Counted from the first letter of the stretch, positions 26,472 through 33,761 are shown. The stretch is DNA of 33,761 bases from SVTX01 sp964526505 (GCA_964526505.1 CAZGJC010000018.1:1-33761); one strand, 5' to 3'. Notes: generated from the letters alone by a model not told the origin. Numbers and translations: made by a program.

Positions 26472-26602
26472 TGTGAGGGAGTAGCAAGCACAATGGTGTA
26501 ACAAGTCAACATACTGACCGTAATAATCCGGTCTGGCTTGTTTTAAATTGCGAGACTTATGCGGAGCCGTTGGCACGGTTTTGCATGAAGTCTTTATTTT
26601 TT
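26472..26602 (+). promoter_or_regulatory. yybP-ykoY manganese riboswitch with terminator expression platform
   Basis: This 325-base gene-free stretch before mntP holds a Mn2+-sensing RNA. Conserved pieces are GAGGGAGTAGC (26475-26485), AACAAGTCAACATACTGACC (26500-26519) and the matching GGTCTGGCTTGTT (26530-26542), then GCGAGACTT (26550-26558). The 3' part forms a long hairpin, 26553-26570 with 26575-26593 (AGACTTATGC...GCATGAAGTCT), followed by TTTATTTTTT. Manganese binding to the aptamer should prevent this terminator and turn mntP on. The class call rests on these motifs and on the downstream gene; aptamer ends are approximate. Confidence 0.9.
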
Positions 26603-26638
26603 GCCTTTTTATCTTTTACATATTTTCGGAGGAATAAA

Positions 26639-27217
26639 ATGGATTTCGCTTTCTTTTTTAACAGTGTACTGCTTGGTGTGGGACTTGCGATGGACGCTTT
26701 TTCGGTTTCGCTTGCCAACGGACTAAACGAACCCAATATCAAAAAATCCAAAATGTGCGGAGTTGCAGGTGTGTTTGCACTGTTTCAAATTTTAATGCCA
26801 ATGATAGGCTGGATCTGTGTTTCGACGATAGCACAGTATTTCAAAGTGTTTGAAAAGTTTATTCCTTGGATTGCACTTATCCTTCTTGGATTTATAGGTG
26901 GGAAGATGCTTATCGAAGGCATACGCAATCCCGACAACAGTGACGAAAGACCTGCGGTTGGTATAGGTGCATTGATTGTTCAGGGAATAGCGACATCCAT
27001 AGATGCACTCTCTGTCGGTTTTACTATATCCCACTATGACCTTTTGGAAGCGACTGTTTCGTGTTTGATAATAGGTCTTGTGACATTTGTTATATGTTTT
27101 ACGGGCATTACAATAGGAAAGAAAGCGGGAACAAAACTTGCGGGACGTGCCGGGATACTCGGCGGTGCAATTCTCATATTTATCGGAATTGAGATATTTA
27201 TTACAAGCATGTTTTAA
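26639..27217 (+). CDS. mntP: Manganese exporter MntP
   Basis: 192-aa membrane protein of the MntP (YebN) family that pumps Mn2+ out of the cell. About six hydrophobic helices are visible. The two-fold repeated signatures are VGLAMDAFSVSLANG in the first helix and QGIATSIDALSVGFTIS in the fourth, each with the acidic residue used for metal transport. GFIGGKMLIEGI follows the third helix. Start ATG 26639 with GGAGG at 26628-26632; the open frame back to 26570 lies in the riboswitch and is not used. Regulated by the preceding riboswitch. Confidence 0.96.
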   Translation: MDFAFFFNSVLLGVGLAMDAFSVSLANGLNEPNIKKSKMCGVAGVFALFQILMPMIGWICVSTIAQYFKVFEKFIPWIALILLGFIGGKMLIEGIRNPDNSDERPAVGIGALIVQGIATSIDALSVGFTISHYDLLEATVSCLIIGLVTFVICFTGITIGKKAGTKLAGRAGILGGAILIFIGIEIFITSMF

Positions 27218-27220
27218 AAG

Positions 27221-27256
27221 AATCGGTTGTATTTATGCAATAAATCACCGATTTTG
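27221..27256 (+). terminator. Terminator of mntP
   Basis: AATCGGT (27221-27227) pairs with ACCGATT (27247-27253), with inner stem ATTTAT/ATAAAT (27231-27236 with 27240-27245), then TTTTG. It begins 4 bases after the stop. Confidence 0.75.
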
Positions 27257-27276
27257 TAATAAAATGATGAAAAACG

Positions 27277-27305
27277 TTGACAATGACGTAATGAAATGAT
27301 ATAAT
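27277..27305 (+). promoter_or_regulatory. Rightward consensus promoter upstream of the tracrRNA region and cas9
   Basis: TTGACA (27277-27282), a 17-base spacer and TATAAT (27300-27305), both elements perfect. It points toward cas9, 224 bases away, but a strong terminator hairpin (27377-27404) lies between. It is either the cas operon promoter with readthrough or antitermination, or the promoter of a short RNA of about 95 bases. Confidence 0.8.
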
Positions 27306-27371
27306 TTTATCAAAGAACACGTGTGTTTTTTAATAAAAACATTTGATATGTCATAAGTCGCTGTATATATC

Positions 27372-27491
27372 AAAAAGGCTGTCGATTTTAGCGACAGCCT
27401 TTTTCTGCACTCCTGTGCGGTCGTATAACCGACGATTTTGATATTTCTTATTTGAACTCGTAAATGTAAGTTTATAGGGTAATAAATCTTA
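27372..27491 (-). ncRNA. tracrRNA of the type II-A CRISPR system (predicted)
   Basis: Read leftward from a consensus promoter at 27499-27527. The 5' portion (27490-27450) is the candidate anti-repeat, ending GAGTTCAAAT then AAG, which is organised like the TAGCAAGTTAAAATAAGG region of the S. pyogenes tracrRNA. Then come a nexus-like hairpin (GTCG/CGAC, 27420-27433), a second hairpin GCAC-AGGA-GTGC (27407-27418) and a terminator with an 8-bp GC-rich stem (27377-27384 with 27392-27399) extended by A/T pairs and ending in five T. Total about 120 bases. The position next to cas9, opposite strand, and this order of modules fit a tracrRNA. No array is in the window to test pairing. The TSS is estimated. 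Confidence 0.8.
27377..27404. terminator. Bidirectional terminator shared by tracrRNA and the rightward leader
   Basis: GGCTGTCG (27377-27384) pairs with CGACAGCC (27392-27399), flanked by AAAAA on the left and TTTTT on the right, so each strand sees a stem followed by five U. It ends the tracrRNA leftward and would stop transcription from the 27277 promoter rightward. Confidence 0.9.
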
Positions 27492-27498
27492 CGTCTAC

Positions 27499-27527
27499 AT
27501 ATTAACACAAAAAGGAATGGTTGTCAA
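27499..27527 (-). promoter_or_regulatory. tracrRNA promoter, overlapping the cas9 ribosome site and start
   Basis: On the minus strand TTGACA (27522-27527), a 17-base spacer and TAATAT (27499-27504). The -35 ends one base before the preferred cas9 ATG (27529) and covers the codons between the two possible cas9 starts. Confidence 0.8.
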
Positions 27528-27528
27528 T

Positions 27529-30500
27529 ATGCAAAAGAAAATTTCTTCATCCATAATTCAAAAACCGTACTATATCGGTGTTGATATAGGAACCAACTCG
27601 GTAGGATATGCCGTAACAGATACAGATTACAAACCTTGCAAATTTAAGGGCGAACCTATGCTTGGAGTAACGCTTTTTGATGATGCAAGTCAGTGCGACG
27701 GTCGCCGTGGGTTCAGAAGTGCAAGACGCAGACTTGACAGAAGACAGCAAAGGGTAAATTTAATCCGTGAATTATTTGCCTCGGAAATTGAAAAGGTTGA
27801 TCCGACGTTTTTTATAAGAATTAAAGAAAGTGCATTATTTGAAGAAGACAAATCGGAAGACGCATTGCTCGGCTTGGAATGGGATAACGAGGAATATAAG
27901 AAAAAGTTCCCGACTATACATCATCTTATTTGTCAACTCATGCAGTCTTCAAACGAAGTCGATATTCGATATATATATCTTGCAGTGGCTTGGCTTGTCG
28001 TACACAGGGGAAATTTTCTGTATGACATTGACAGTGAAAACGTCAGAGAACTGACGAATATCGAACCATTATACAAGAATTTCGAAGACTGGTTTGACAA
28101 TAACGATTATAAAAAACCGTGGGATAATTGCAATATTGATGAGTTTAGGAACATTCTTTGCAAAAGCACAGGCGTGAAGGTTAAAGAGCGTGAACTGACA
28201 AGTTTGCTGTTCGAAGGAAAAAAGCCGAAAGACAGCGAAGACGAATATATACATACATCGGGACTTTTGAGTCTGTTTGCGGGCGGAAGTGTCGATATAA
28301 AGAAATTGTTTTCGGGCGATGAATATAAAGATATGTCGGAAAAGATACGTCTTGACGATGTTGACGGTATTGAGGCACTTTTGCCTGCACTCGGTGATGA
28401 TGCGGAGATTATAAAGATAATTTCACGCATATATGACAGTACTAAATTATCGGAACAGCTTGAAGGTCAAGAATTTATCTCTCTGGCTAAGGTTGATAAA
28501 TATGCAAAACATAAAGAAGACCTCAAACAACTTAAATATTTAATAAGAAAATATTGTGACGGTTCGGTTTACAGACAAATGTTCAGGAACGGGGCAGACA
28601 ACAAGGGCAAGGCGACGGACAAAAATAAGGATAAACCGATAGCGAATAATTATTCTTCTTACGTGGGCAATTTTAAATCGTACGATGACGATCAGGAAAA
28701 GACAAAGGCGTCAAAAGAAGATTTTTATAAATACGTCAAAGACGTTTTGGGAAAGATAACTCCCGAAAACGATACTGACAGGGAAATTATCCATGGCATA
28801 TATGAACGCATTGATAACGGAAAATATATGCCGAAACAGGTCAATTCGGATAACAGGCTTATTCCGCATCAGTTGTACTATGCAGAACTTAAAGTAATAC
28901 TTGAAAAAGCGGAAGAAAATTTTGCATTCTTGTCTGTTAAGGATAATGATGGTCTTTCGGTATCGGACAAAATAAAATCTGTATTTAAATTCCGTGTGCC
29001 GTATTACGTAGGTCCGCTGGTGTCCGAGGACAAAAGCAAATATGCGTGGCTGGAACGCAAAGCGAATGGCAGGATATTACCGTGGAATTTTGAGGACGTG
29101 GTTGACCTTGATTCGTGTGAAGATAAATTTATCAAAAGAATGACTAACAAATGCACGTATTTGCCGAATTGCGACGTTTTGCCCAAGGATTCTATAACAT
29201 ACTCAAAAGCGGTAATTCTTAACTTGATAAACAATATAAATATACATTCCGTTCCGATAACCGTAGAGCAGAAGCAAAAGATGTTCGAGACTCTTTTCAA
29301 GGATAGAAAAAAGGTTACATACAAGAATATTATTGAGTTCCTGCGTTCGGAAAACATATTACAGAATACCGACGAGGGATTTGTGGGCGGTATAGACAAG
29401 GAATTTAATTGCTCATTTAAAGCATATAATCAATTCAGAAACTTAATTTCCGACAGAATATTGTCGGAAGATGATGCGGAACAGATTATACGCATACGCA
29501 CTTATACCGAATCACGAGAGAGATTTAAAAAGCGACTTGACAGGTGGCTTTGCGAAAACGGCAAGCAACTCTCGGAAAATGACTTGCAATACGTGACGTC
29601 AATGAAATTTTCGGATTTCGGAAGTTTGTCGCTTGAATTATTAAACGGCATTGAGGGGTCACGAAAAGATACCGGTGATACGGGTACGGTACTGTATTTT
29701 CTATGGAATACAAACGACAATTTAAGTAAAATACTGACGGATACCGAAAAGTATACTTTCTCGGAGATTATAGCTGAGAAACGCAGGGAGTATTATTCCG
29801 AACATCCCAAAAATTTGGGCGACAGACTTGATGAAATGGGAATATCAAATGCAGTAAAACGACCTGTAATACGCACGATTGATATAATATCCGATATTGT
29901 AAAAGCAAAGAAATATCCGCCTGCAAAAATTTTTGTTGAAATGGCGAGAGGAGCGACAGAAGAACAGAAAAAGCAGGGACGCACTGTGCAAAGAAAAGAT
30001 CAACTGCTTGAAATTTACAAGAATTTTGATCAAAATGAGATAAAAGAAATAAGGCATGAACTTGAAAATCTCGGAGATGACGCAAATCAAAAATTGCAAA
30101 AAGAGTCGCTTTATCTCTATTTTGTTCAGCGTGGAAGATGTATGTATTGCGGAAAACCTATTGACGATATGAGTATGTGTGATATTGACCATATATGGCC
30201 CCAATCCCTTGTTAAAGATGATAGCATACACAATAATAAAGTTTTGGTGTGCAAGGCGGAGAATGGTAAGAAAGGAGACGTTTATCCGTTGCCTGCCGAA
30301 TGGCGGTTGATAATGATGGGATTTTGGCAGGAGTTACACGACAAGGGAGCAATAAATGATGAGAAATTTGCCAGACTTACACGAAACACGGAATTTACCG
30401 ATGACGAAAAGATGGGATTTATAAACCGTCAAATGGTGGAAACGAGGCAATCGACAAAGGCTGTAACGCAAATTTTGCAGGAAAAATATCCCTCTGATAA

Positions 30501-31737
30501 TACAAGAATTGTTTTTGTTAAAGCGGGTAAAGTCAGTGATTTCAGGCATAAATACGGCAAAATAAAAAACAAAGCATATAATTTAAATCTTTCGAATGAA
30601 GAGATGAAAGATATGTGCATTGTAAAAAGCAGGTCTGCAAACGACATACATCATGCATACGACGCATATCTCAATATCGTAGTCGGTAACGTTTATGATG
30701 AAAGATTTTCAAAGAAGTTCTTTGACATTTCCAAGGAAAAATATACTCTTAACGCTGAACCGCTTTTCGGAAATCCGTGGGATAAAAATCCGTCGGTTTG
30801 GAATCCGACAGTCCATCTCCCGACAGTAGACAAGGTTATGGCAAATCAGAACGTAAGGCTTACAAAGTATCAAGTGTGTCAAAAAGGAGGATTTTACGAT
30901 CAGCAAATTTTAGCGGCATATGAGGATAAGGGAAATTTAATCCCTCTCAAAAACGGTATGGATACTAAAAAATACGGAGGGTATAATAAACCGACAATAT
31001 CTTTCTTTGTTCTTGTTAGATATAAAAGCGGTAAGAAATATGAACTCAATATTCTGCCTGTGCAGTTACTTGTTGCCGACAAATTTTTGAGTGACAAAAA
31101 GTTCGCCGAAGAATACATAAAAAGTAGGCTTGGTGAAAAAGCGACCGAAATAACAAGACCGCTCGGAAATCGTATTTTAAAAATAAACACGGTATTTTTT
31201 CTTGACGGATTTGAAGTTTGTTTGGCGGGAAAAACCGGTGATAATATAGTGATGCGTTCCTTGATGACACCCAGATACACAAATGAGATTTTGGCATATA
31301 TCAAAAAAATAGAAAAAACATCGGAGAAAATCGCAAAATATAAGGATTACAAAATAGACGAAAAATATGACGGAATATCAAAAGAGAAAAATATTATTTT
31401 GTATGATTATATTGTTGAAAAGATAAACGGAGAGGTTTATTCCAAAATGCCGGGTTCACGTCCTTGTGTTTGTGACGGAAAGCGTAAAATTTTTGAATAT
31501 CTCGGTATTAAAGAACAACTGAAATGCCTTGCAAACTTGATTTTGTATCTGAAAACAAATCGACCCGGAGCGTGTGATATGACGTATGTTGGAGGAAAAA
31601 AGAGTGAGGGAATTGTCCGTTTGAATTCCATCGTAAGCAACTGGGCAAAAAAATACAAAGACGTGAGAATTGTTGACAGGTCTGCGTCGGGATTGTTTGA
31701 AAAGACGACGGATAATTTATTGGAGTTGCTCAAATGA
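27529..31737 (+). CDS. cas9: Cas9, type II-A CRISPR RNA-guided endonuclease
   Basis: 1402-aa effector nuclease that cuts DNA with a crRNA-tracrRNA guide. Seen are RuvC-I IGVD19IGTNSVG, the arginine-rich bridge helix (about 59-83: RRGFRSARRRLDRRQQR), RuvC-II KIFVE804MARG, HNH with C871MYC874 and CDIDH888IWPQS, then NNKVLV, and RuvC-III H1041HAYD1045AYLNIVVG. All nuclease residues are intact, so both strands should be cut. The CxxC plus Cys884 next to the HNH may bind zinc. The C-terminal PAM-interacting region ends in GLFEKTTDNLLELL. ATG 27529 is preferred, with AAGGA 12 bases upstream; ATG 27517 touches that site. The PAM cannot be deduced. The cas1 start overlaps its stop. Confidence 0.98.
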   Translation: MQKKISSSIIQKPYYIGVDIGTNSVGYAVTDTDYKPCKFKGEPMLGVTLFDDASQCDGRRGFRSARRRLDRRQQRVNLIRELFASEIEKVDPTFFIRIKESALFEEDKSEDALLGLEWDNEEYKKKFPTIHHLICQLMQSSNEVDIRYIYLAVAWLVVHRGNFLYDIDSENVRELTNIEPLYKNFEDWFDNNDYKKPWDNCNIDEFRNILCKSTGVKVKERELTSLLFEGKKPKDSEDEYIHTSGLLSLFAGGSVDIKKLFSGDEYKDMSEKIRLDDVDGIEALLPALGDDAEIIKIISRIYDSTKLSEQLEGQEFISLAKVDKYAKHKEDLKQLKYLIRKYCDGSVYRQMFRNGADNKGKATDKNKDKPIANNYSSYVGNFKSYDDDQEKTKASKEDFYKYVKDVLGKITPENDTDREIIHGIYERIDNGKYMPKQVNSDNRLIPHQLYYAELKVILEKAEENFAFLSVKDNDGLSVSDKIKSVFKFRVPYYVGPLVSEDKSKYAWLERKANGRILPWNFEDVVDLDSCEDKFIKRMTNKCTYLPNCDVLPKDSITYSKAVILNLINNINIHSVPITVEQKQKMFETLFKDRKKVTYKNIIEFLRSENILQNTDEGFVGGIDKEFNCSFKAYNQFRNLISDRILSEDDAEQIIRIRTYTESRERFKKRLDRWLCENGKQLSENDLQYVTSMKFSDFGSLSLELLNGIEGSRKDTGDTGTVLYFLWNTNDNLSKILTDTEKYTFSEIIAEKRREYYSEHPKNLGDRLDEMGISNAVKRPVIRTIDIISDIVKAKKYPPAKIFVEMARGATEEQKKQGRTVQRKDQLLEIYKNFDQNEIKEIRHELENLGDDANQKLQKESLYLYFVQRGRCMYCGKPIDDMSMCDIDHIWPQSLVKDDSIHNNKVLVCKAENGKKGDVYPLPAEWRLIMMGFWQELHDKGAINDEKFARLTRNTEFTDDEKMGFINRQMVETRQSTKAVTQILQEKYPSDNTRIVFVKAGKVSDFRHKYGKIKNKAYNLNLSNEEMKDMCIVKSRSANDIHHAYDAYLNIVVGNVYDERFSKKFFDISKEKYTLNAEPLFGNPWDKNPSVWNPTVHLPTVDKVMANQNVRLTKYQVCQKGGFYDQQILAAYEDKGNLIPLKNGMDTKKYGGYNKPTISFFVLVRYKSGKKYELNILPVQLLVADKFLSDKKFAEEYIKSRLGEKATEITRPLGNRILKINTVFFLDGFEVCLAGKTGDNIVMRSLMTPRYTNEILAYIKKIEKTSEKIAKYKDYKIDEKYDGISKEKNIILYDYIVEKINGEVYSKMPGSRPCVCDGKRKIFEYLGIKEQLKCLANLILYLKTNRPGACDMTYVGGKKSEGIVRLNSIVSNWAKKYKDVRIVDRSASGLFEKTTDNLLELLK

Positions 31738-32603
31738 GTTGGCGTACGATTGTGATATCCAAACGTTGCAAACTTGACTTATCTATGGGGTATATGGTTG
31801 TTCGTGGTGAGGAGACGGTAAGGGTTTTGATTGATGAAATGGCTGTTTTAATGATTGAAAATCCTGCTGTGTCACTCACGGGGTGTTTGCTTTGTGAACT
31901 TACAAACAAAAAGGTAAGGATAATTTTTTGCGACGAAAAGAGAAGTCCTTATGCGGAACTTCAACCGTACAATGGTTGCCACGATTGTTCACGGAAAATA
32001 AGGCAACAATCAAATTGGACGGAAGAACAGAAAAAATTGGTTTGGACGGCTATTGTCAGTGAGAAAATATGCAATCAGGCAAAAGTACTTATAGATTATG
32101 ACCACGAAGTTGAGGCATCGATGCTGACAGGATATATGTCCGAAATATGTGTTGGTGACACGACAAACCGAGAGGGACATTCGGCAAAGGTCTATTTTAA
32201 CGCACTGTTCGGAAAGAAGTTTTCAAGAGGTCAGGAAAACCCGATAAACGCTATGCTCAATTACGGATACGGTCTGATACTTTCCGCATTTAACAGAGAG
32301 GTTACACTTGGCGGATACATTACTCATATCGGGCTTTGCCATGACAATATGTTTAATGCTTACAATCTCTCATGCGATTTAATGGAACCGTTTCGCACAC
32401 TTGTGGACAGGGTTGTTTTAGATACGGAACCTGTGGAATTCGGAAAGGAAGAAAAATTGGCGTTGCTTTCAATGCTGAATTCCACTGTCCATATTGCAGG
32501 TACCGAACAAACGGTTCTTAATGCGATAAAGATATACACACGCAGTGTTTTTGAAGCAATTAACGAACTTAACGTTGACAAAATCGAATTTTACGACGTA
32601 TGA
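31734..32603 (+). CDS. cas1: Cas1, CRISPR spacer integrase (type II)
   Basis: 289-aa metal-dependent integrase that, with Cas2, inserts new spacers into the array. The type II N-terminus is MSWRTIVISKRCKLDLSMG. Catalytic residues can be placed at E147 (TNREGHSAKVYF), H203 (HIGLCHDN) and the later acidic residue in LSCDLMEPFR. The fold region NAMLNYGYGLILSAFNR is typical. It overlaps cas9 by the 4 bases ATGA and cas2 by ATGA, so translation is probably coupled. Confidence 0.97.
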   Translation: MSWRTIVISKRCKLDLSMGYMVVRGEETVRVLIDEMAVLMIENPAVSLTGCLLCELTNKKVRIIFCDEKRSPYAELQPYNGCHDCSRKIRQQSNWTEEQKKLVWTAIVSEKICNQAKVLIDYDHEVEASMLTGYMSEICVGDTTNREGHSAKVYFNALFGKKFSRGQENPINAMLNYGYGLILSAFNREVTLGGYITHIGLCHDNMFNAYNLSCDLMEPFRTLVDRVVLDTEPVEFGKEEKLALLSMLNSTVHIAGTEQTVLNAIKIYTRSVFEAINELNVDKIEFYDV

Positions 32604-32920
32604 CTTACAGATTTATGAGAATTATTGTGTTTTTTGATCTTCCCACGGAAACAGAAGCGGACAAAAGGGAATACAGAAAATTCAGACGGACGCTTATAAA
32701 AAACGGGTTTCTTATGATGCAAGAATCCGTATATTGCAGAATGGTGCTTAACGCAACCGTACTAAAATCGGTAGTTGACGCAATACGCAAGGAAAAGCCG
32801 ACAAAGGGCATTGTTCAATTGCTTACTGTTACGGAAAAGCAATTTTCTTCCATGACGTACATTACGGGAATGTATAAAACCGACGTTATTGATACCGATG
32901 AGAGGTTGGTGATATTATGA
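32600..32920 (+). CDS. cas2: Cas2, CRISPR adaptation protein
   Basis: 106-aa ferredoxin-like protein that dimerises to bridge two Cas1 dimers during spacer capture. The first strand ends MRIIVFFDLPTETEADKREY with the conserved Asp, followed by FRRTLIKNGFLMMQESVYCR and the C-terminal strand IVQLLTVTEKQFSSM. The start is ATG 32600 in the ATGA overlap with cas1; an internal ATG five codons later would also be possible. It overlaps csn2 by ATGA. Confidence 0.97.
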   Translation: MTYRFMRIIVFFDLPTETEADKREYRKFRRTLIKNGFLMMQESVYCRMVLNATVLKSVVDAIRKEKPTKGIVQLLTVTEKQFSSMTYITGMYKTDVIDTDERLVIL

Positions 32921-33582
32921 AACTTGTTTGTCCGTATTTTAATACGCATATTGATATATGTGAGGGAGAATTGTTTTCGCTTGTAATCGAAAATCAGTCA
33001 CTTTTCCGCACCGTTATCGAAGATATACATTGTCAGGCTGATGGCGGTGCGGGTGGATTTGTCCTGTCGCAAGACAACACGCCGATATCGTTTTGCAAAT
33101 ACGTAGATATTATTGAGGACTTTGCACCTTTTGATATTAACAGGAAATCTTTGCTTACGAAAATAGCGACGGAAATGGAGAAAAATGCACTTGACGGTGA
33201 ATATTATCTTCAAACTGCAAATTTGCTTGCGGACGTGGAAAAATATATGTCGGTAATATCTTTTGATTTTCCGTTTGACGTTGAATGCTATAAACTCGGG
33301 ATAGGGTCGCTTATAAAAGCGTTATCCGTGAGAGTGGTTTGTGATTATCAAAATCCCGTTGAGGCTCTTATTGCATATATGACGGCAATATTGGATTTTG
33401 ACAAAAAGAAATTGTTTATTACCGTAAATATGAGAAGTTATTTTGATGATGAAGAAATTAAAGTATTTTTCGAAGAAGTACGGAGACGACAAATTCAGGT
33501 GTTAATGATAGACGGTTGTCAGCATGGTGTAATAAACGGTGTTAAAAGTCTTATAATTGACAGTGATTTGTGCGAAATTTGA
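32917..33582 (+). CDS. csn2: Csn2, type II-A adaptation protein
   Basis: 221 aa, in the usual Csn2 range. Csn2 is a ring-shaped tetramer that binds DNA ends and is needed for spacer uptake in type II-A systems; its presence sets the subtype. Visible hallmarks are the N-terminal MKLVCPYFNTHIDICEGELF, LVIENQSLFRTVIEDIHCQ and GGFVLSQ. The rest is a degenerate ATPase-like core, including KLFITVNMRSYFDDEE and a C-terminal VLMIDG. The start is in an ATGA overlap with cas2. Csn2 sequences vary widely; position and N-terminus make the call firm. Confidence 0.93.
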   Translation: MKLVCPYFNTHIDICEGELFSLVIENQSLFRTVIEDIHCQADGGAGGFVLSQDNTPISFCKYVDIIEDFAPFDINRKSLLTKIATEMEKNALDGEYYLQTANLLADVEKYMSVISFDFPFDVECYKLGIGSLIKALSVRVVCDYQNPVEALIAYMTAILDFDKKKLFITVNMRSYFDDEEIKVFFEEVRRRQIQVLMIDGCQHGVINGVKSLIIDSDLCEI

Positions 33583-33618
33583 AAAAAGCGTGGCGGATAA
33601 ATTTCGCCACGCTTTTTT
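33582..33618 (+). terminator. Terminator of the cas operon
   Basis: GCGTGGCG (33588-33595) pairs with CGCCACGC (33605-33612), flanked by six A and six T. The stem begins 5 bases after the csn2 stop. Confidence 0.92.
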
Positions 33619-33629
33619 AGTTTGGTGTA

Positions 33630-33658
33630 TTGACTTTTAAATTGGCTTATGATATAAT
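33630..33658 (+). promoter_or_regulatory. Strong promoter downstream of csn2, candidate CRISPR leader promoter
   Basis: TTGACT (33630-33635), a 17-base spacer and TATAAT (33653-33658). In type II-A loci the array usually follows csn2 behind such a promoter. About 100 bases remain in the window and contain no repeat, only a hairpin GGTAA/TTACC (33665-33690). Confidence 0.65.
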
Positions 33659-33699
33659 CGAATTGGTAAGGTTTTATCTATAAATTTACCGCATCTTCG

Positions 33700-33761
33700 T
33701 AAGGGTGGCCAGATTGTCAAGCCAAGTGCAACACTTTTTTCAAAAAATCGTTAGGAGACAA
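33700..33761 (+). mobile_element. Possible left end of an IS30-like insertion sequence, cut by the window edge
   Basis: The stretch AGATTGTCAAGCCAAGTGCA (33711-33730) and the following ACAC resemble ends of IS30-family elements in Firmicutes, whose reverse complement contains GTTGCACTTG. The last bases TTAGGAGACAA look like a ribosome site for a gene starting just beyond the window. This is from memory of such ends, with no transposase visible, so it is weak. Confidence 0.3.

Noticed and set aside
26570..26638. Upstream extension of the mntP reading frame
   Set aside because: It lies within the riboswitch terminator hairpin, and a strong GGAGG serves the ATG at 26639.
27517..27528. Earlier cas9 start at ATG 27517
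   Set aside because: The AAAGGA sequence directly abuts it, leaving no spacing for ribosome binding; ATG 27529 fits the family N-terminus better.
33665..33690. GGTAAGG...TTTACC element as a degenerate CRISPR repeat
   Set aside because: It shares only short GTAAG and TTTAT pieces with the predicted repeat, lacks GTTTGA, and is a simple hairpin.

Overview
The window is AT-rich Bacillota DNA, most likely from an uncultured anaerobic clostridium (Clostridia). The evidence is a PolC-type replicase, a T-box leader on thrS, strong Shine-Dalgarno sites, MEP-pathway isoprenoid genes in the Firmicute pyrH-frr-uppS-cdsA-dxr-rseP-ispG-polC order, a yybP-ykoY manganese riboswitch and a type II-A CRISPR-Cas locus. 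A run of 100 N flanked by identical 55-bp copies shows that it is a scaffold, probably from a short-read or metagenome assembly. The genus cannot be named from sequence alone.

Layout. Positions 1-880 hold the 3' part of a sugar-type ABC transporter ATPase, closed by a strong terminator. Next come an XRE-type regulator with a helical C-terminal domain and a small cysteine-rich lipoprotein (1.0-2.2 kb). A methylglyoxal synthase-like gene with altered catalytic residues follows, then a threonine T-box leader and thrS (2.4-5.1 kb). From 5.2 to 16.2 kb runs a long co-directional housekeeping block: UMP kinase, ribosome recycling factor, undecaprenyl-PP synthase, CDP-diglyceride synthase, DXP reductoisomerase, RseP protease, IspG and PolC. 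It links nucleotide and translation functions, isoprenoid and phospholipid precursor supply, membrane proteolysis and replication.

After the assembly gap are two leftward accessory genes, a NERD-domain membrane protein and a BspA-type leucine-rich-repeat protein. A metal-handling pair follows: a CobW/COG0523 GTPase with a 36-bp-repeat histidine-rich tract, and a divergent CobW-like protein fused to a DUF1980-like C-terminus. Then come a YfmF/YfmH M16-peptidase pair, lgt and folD, a leftward CrtI-like FAD oxidoreductase, and mntP under a Mn2+ riboswitch.

From 27.2 kb to the end lies a type II-A CRISPR-Cas locus: cas9 (1402 aa), cas1, cas2 and csn2, with ATGA overlaps at all three junctions. 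No array is visible. A convincing tracrRNA can be read on the minus strand just upstream of cas9, from a promoter (TTGACA-17-TAATAT) whose -35 lies at the cas9 start codon. From its anti-repeat the missing CRISPR repeat can be partly predicted. A rightward promoter beyond the tracrRNA gene would make a cas9 leader fully antisense to the tracrRNA, passing through a shared bidirectional terminator. Downstream of csn2 are a terminator, a strong promoter that may belong to the CRISPR leader, and sequence that may be the edge of an insertion sequence, where the window ends.
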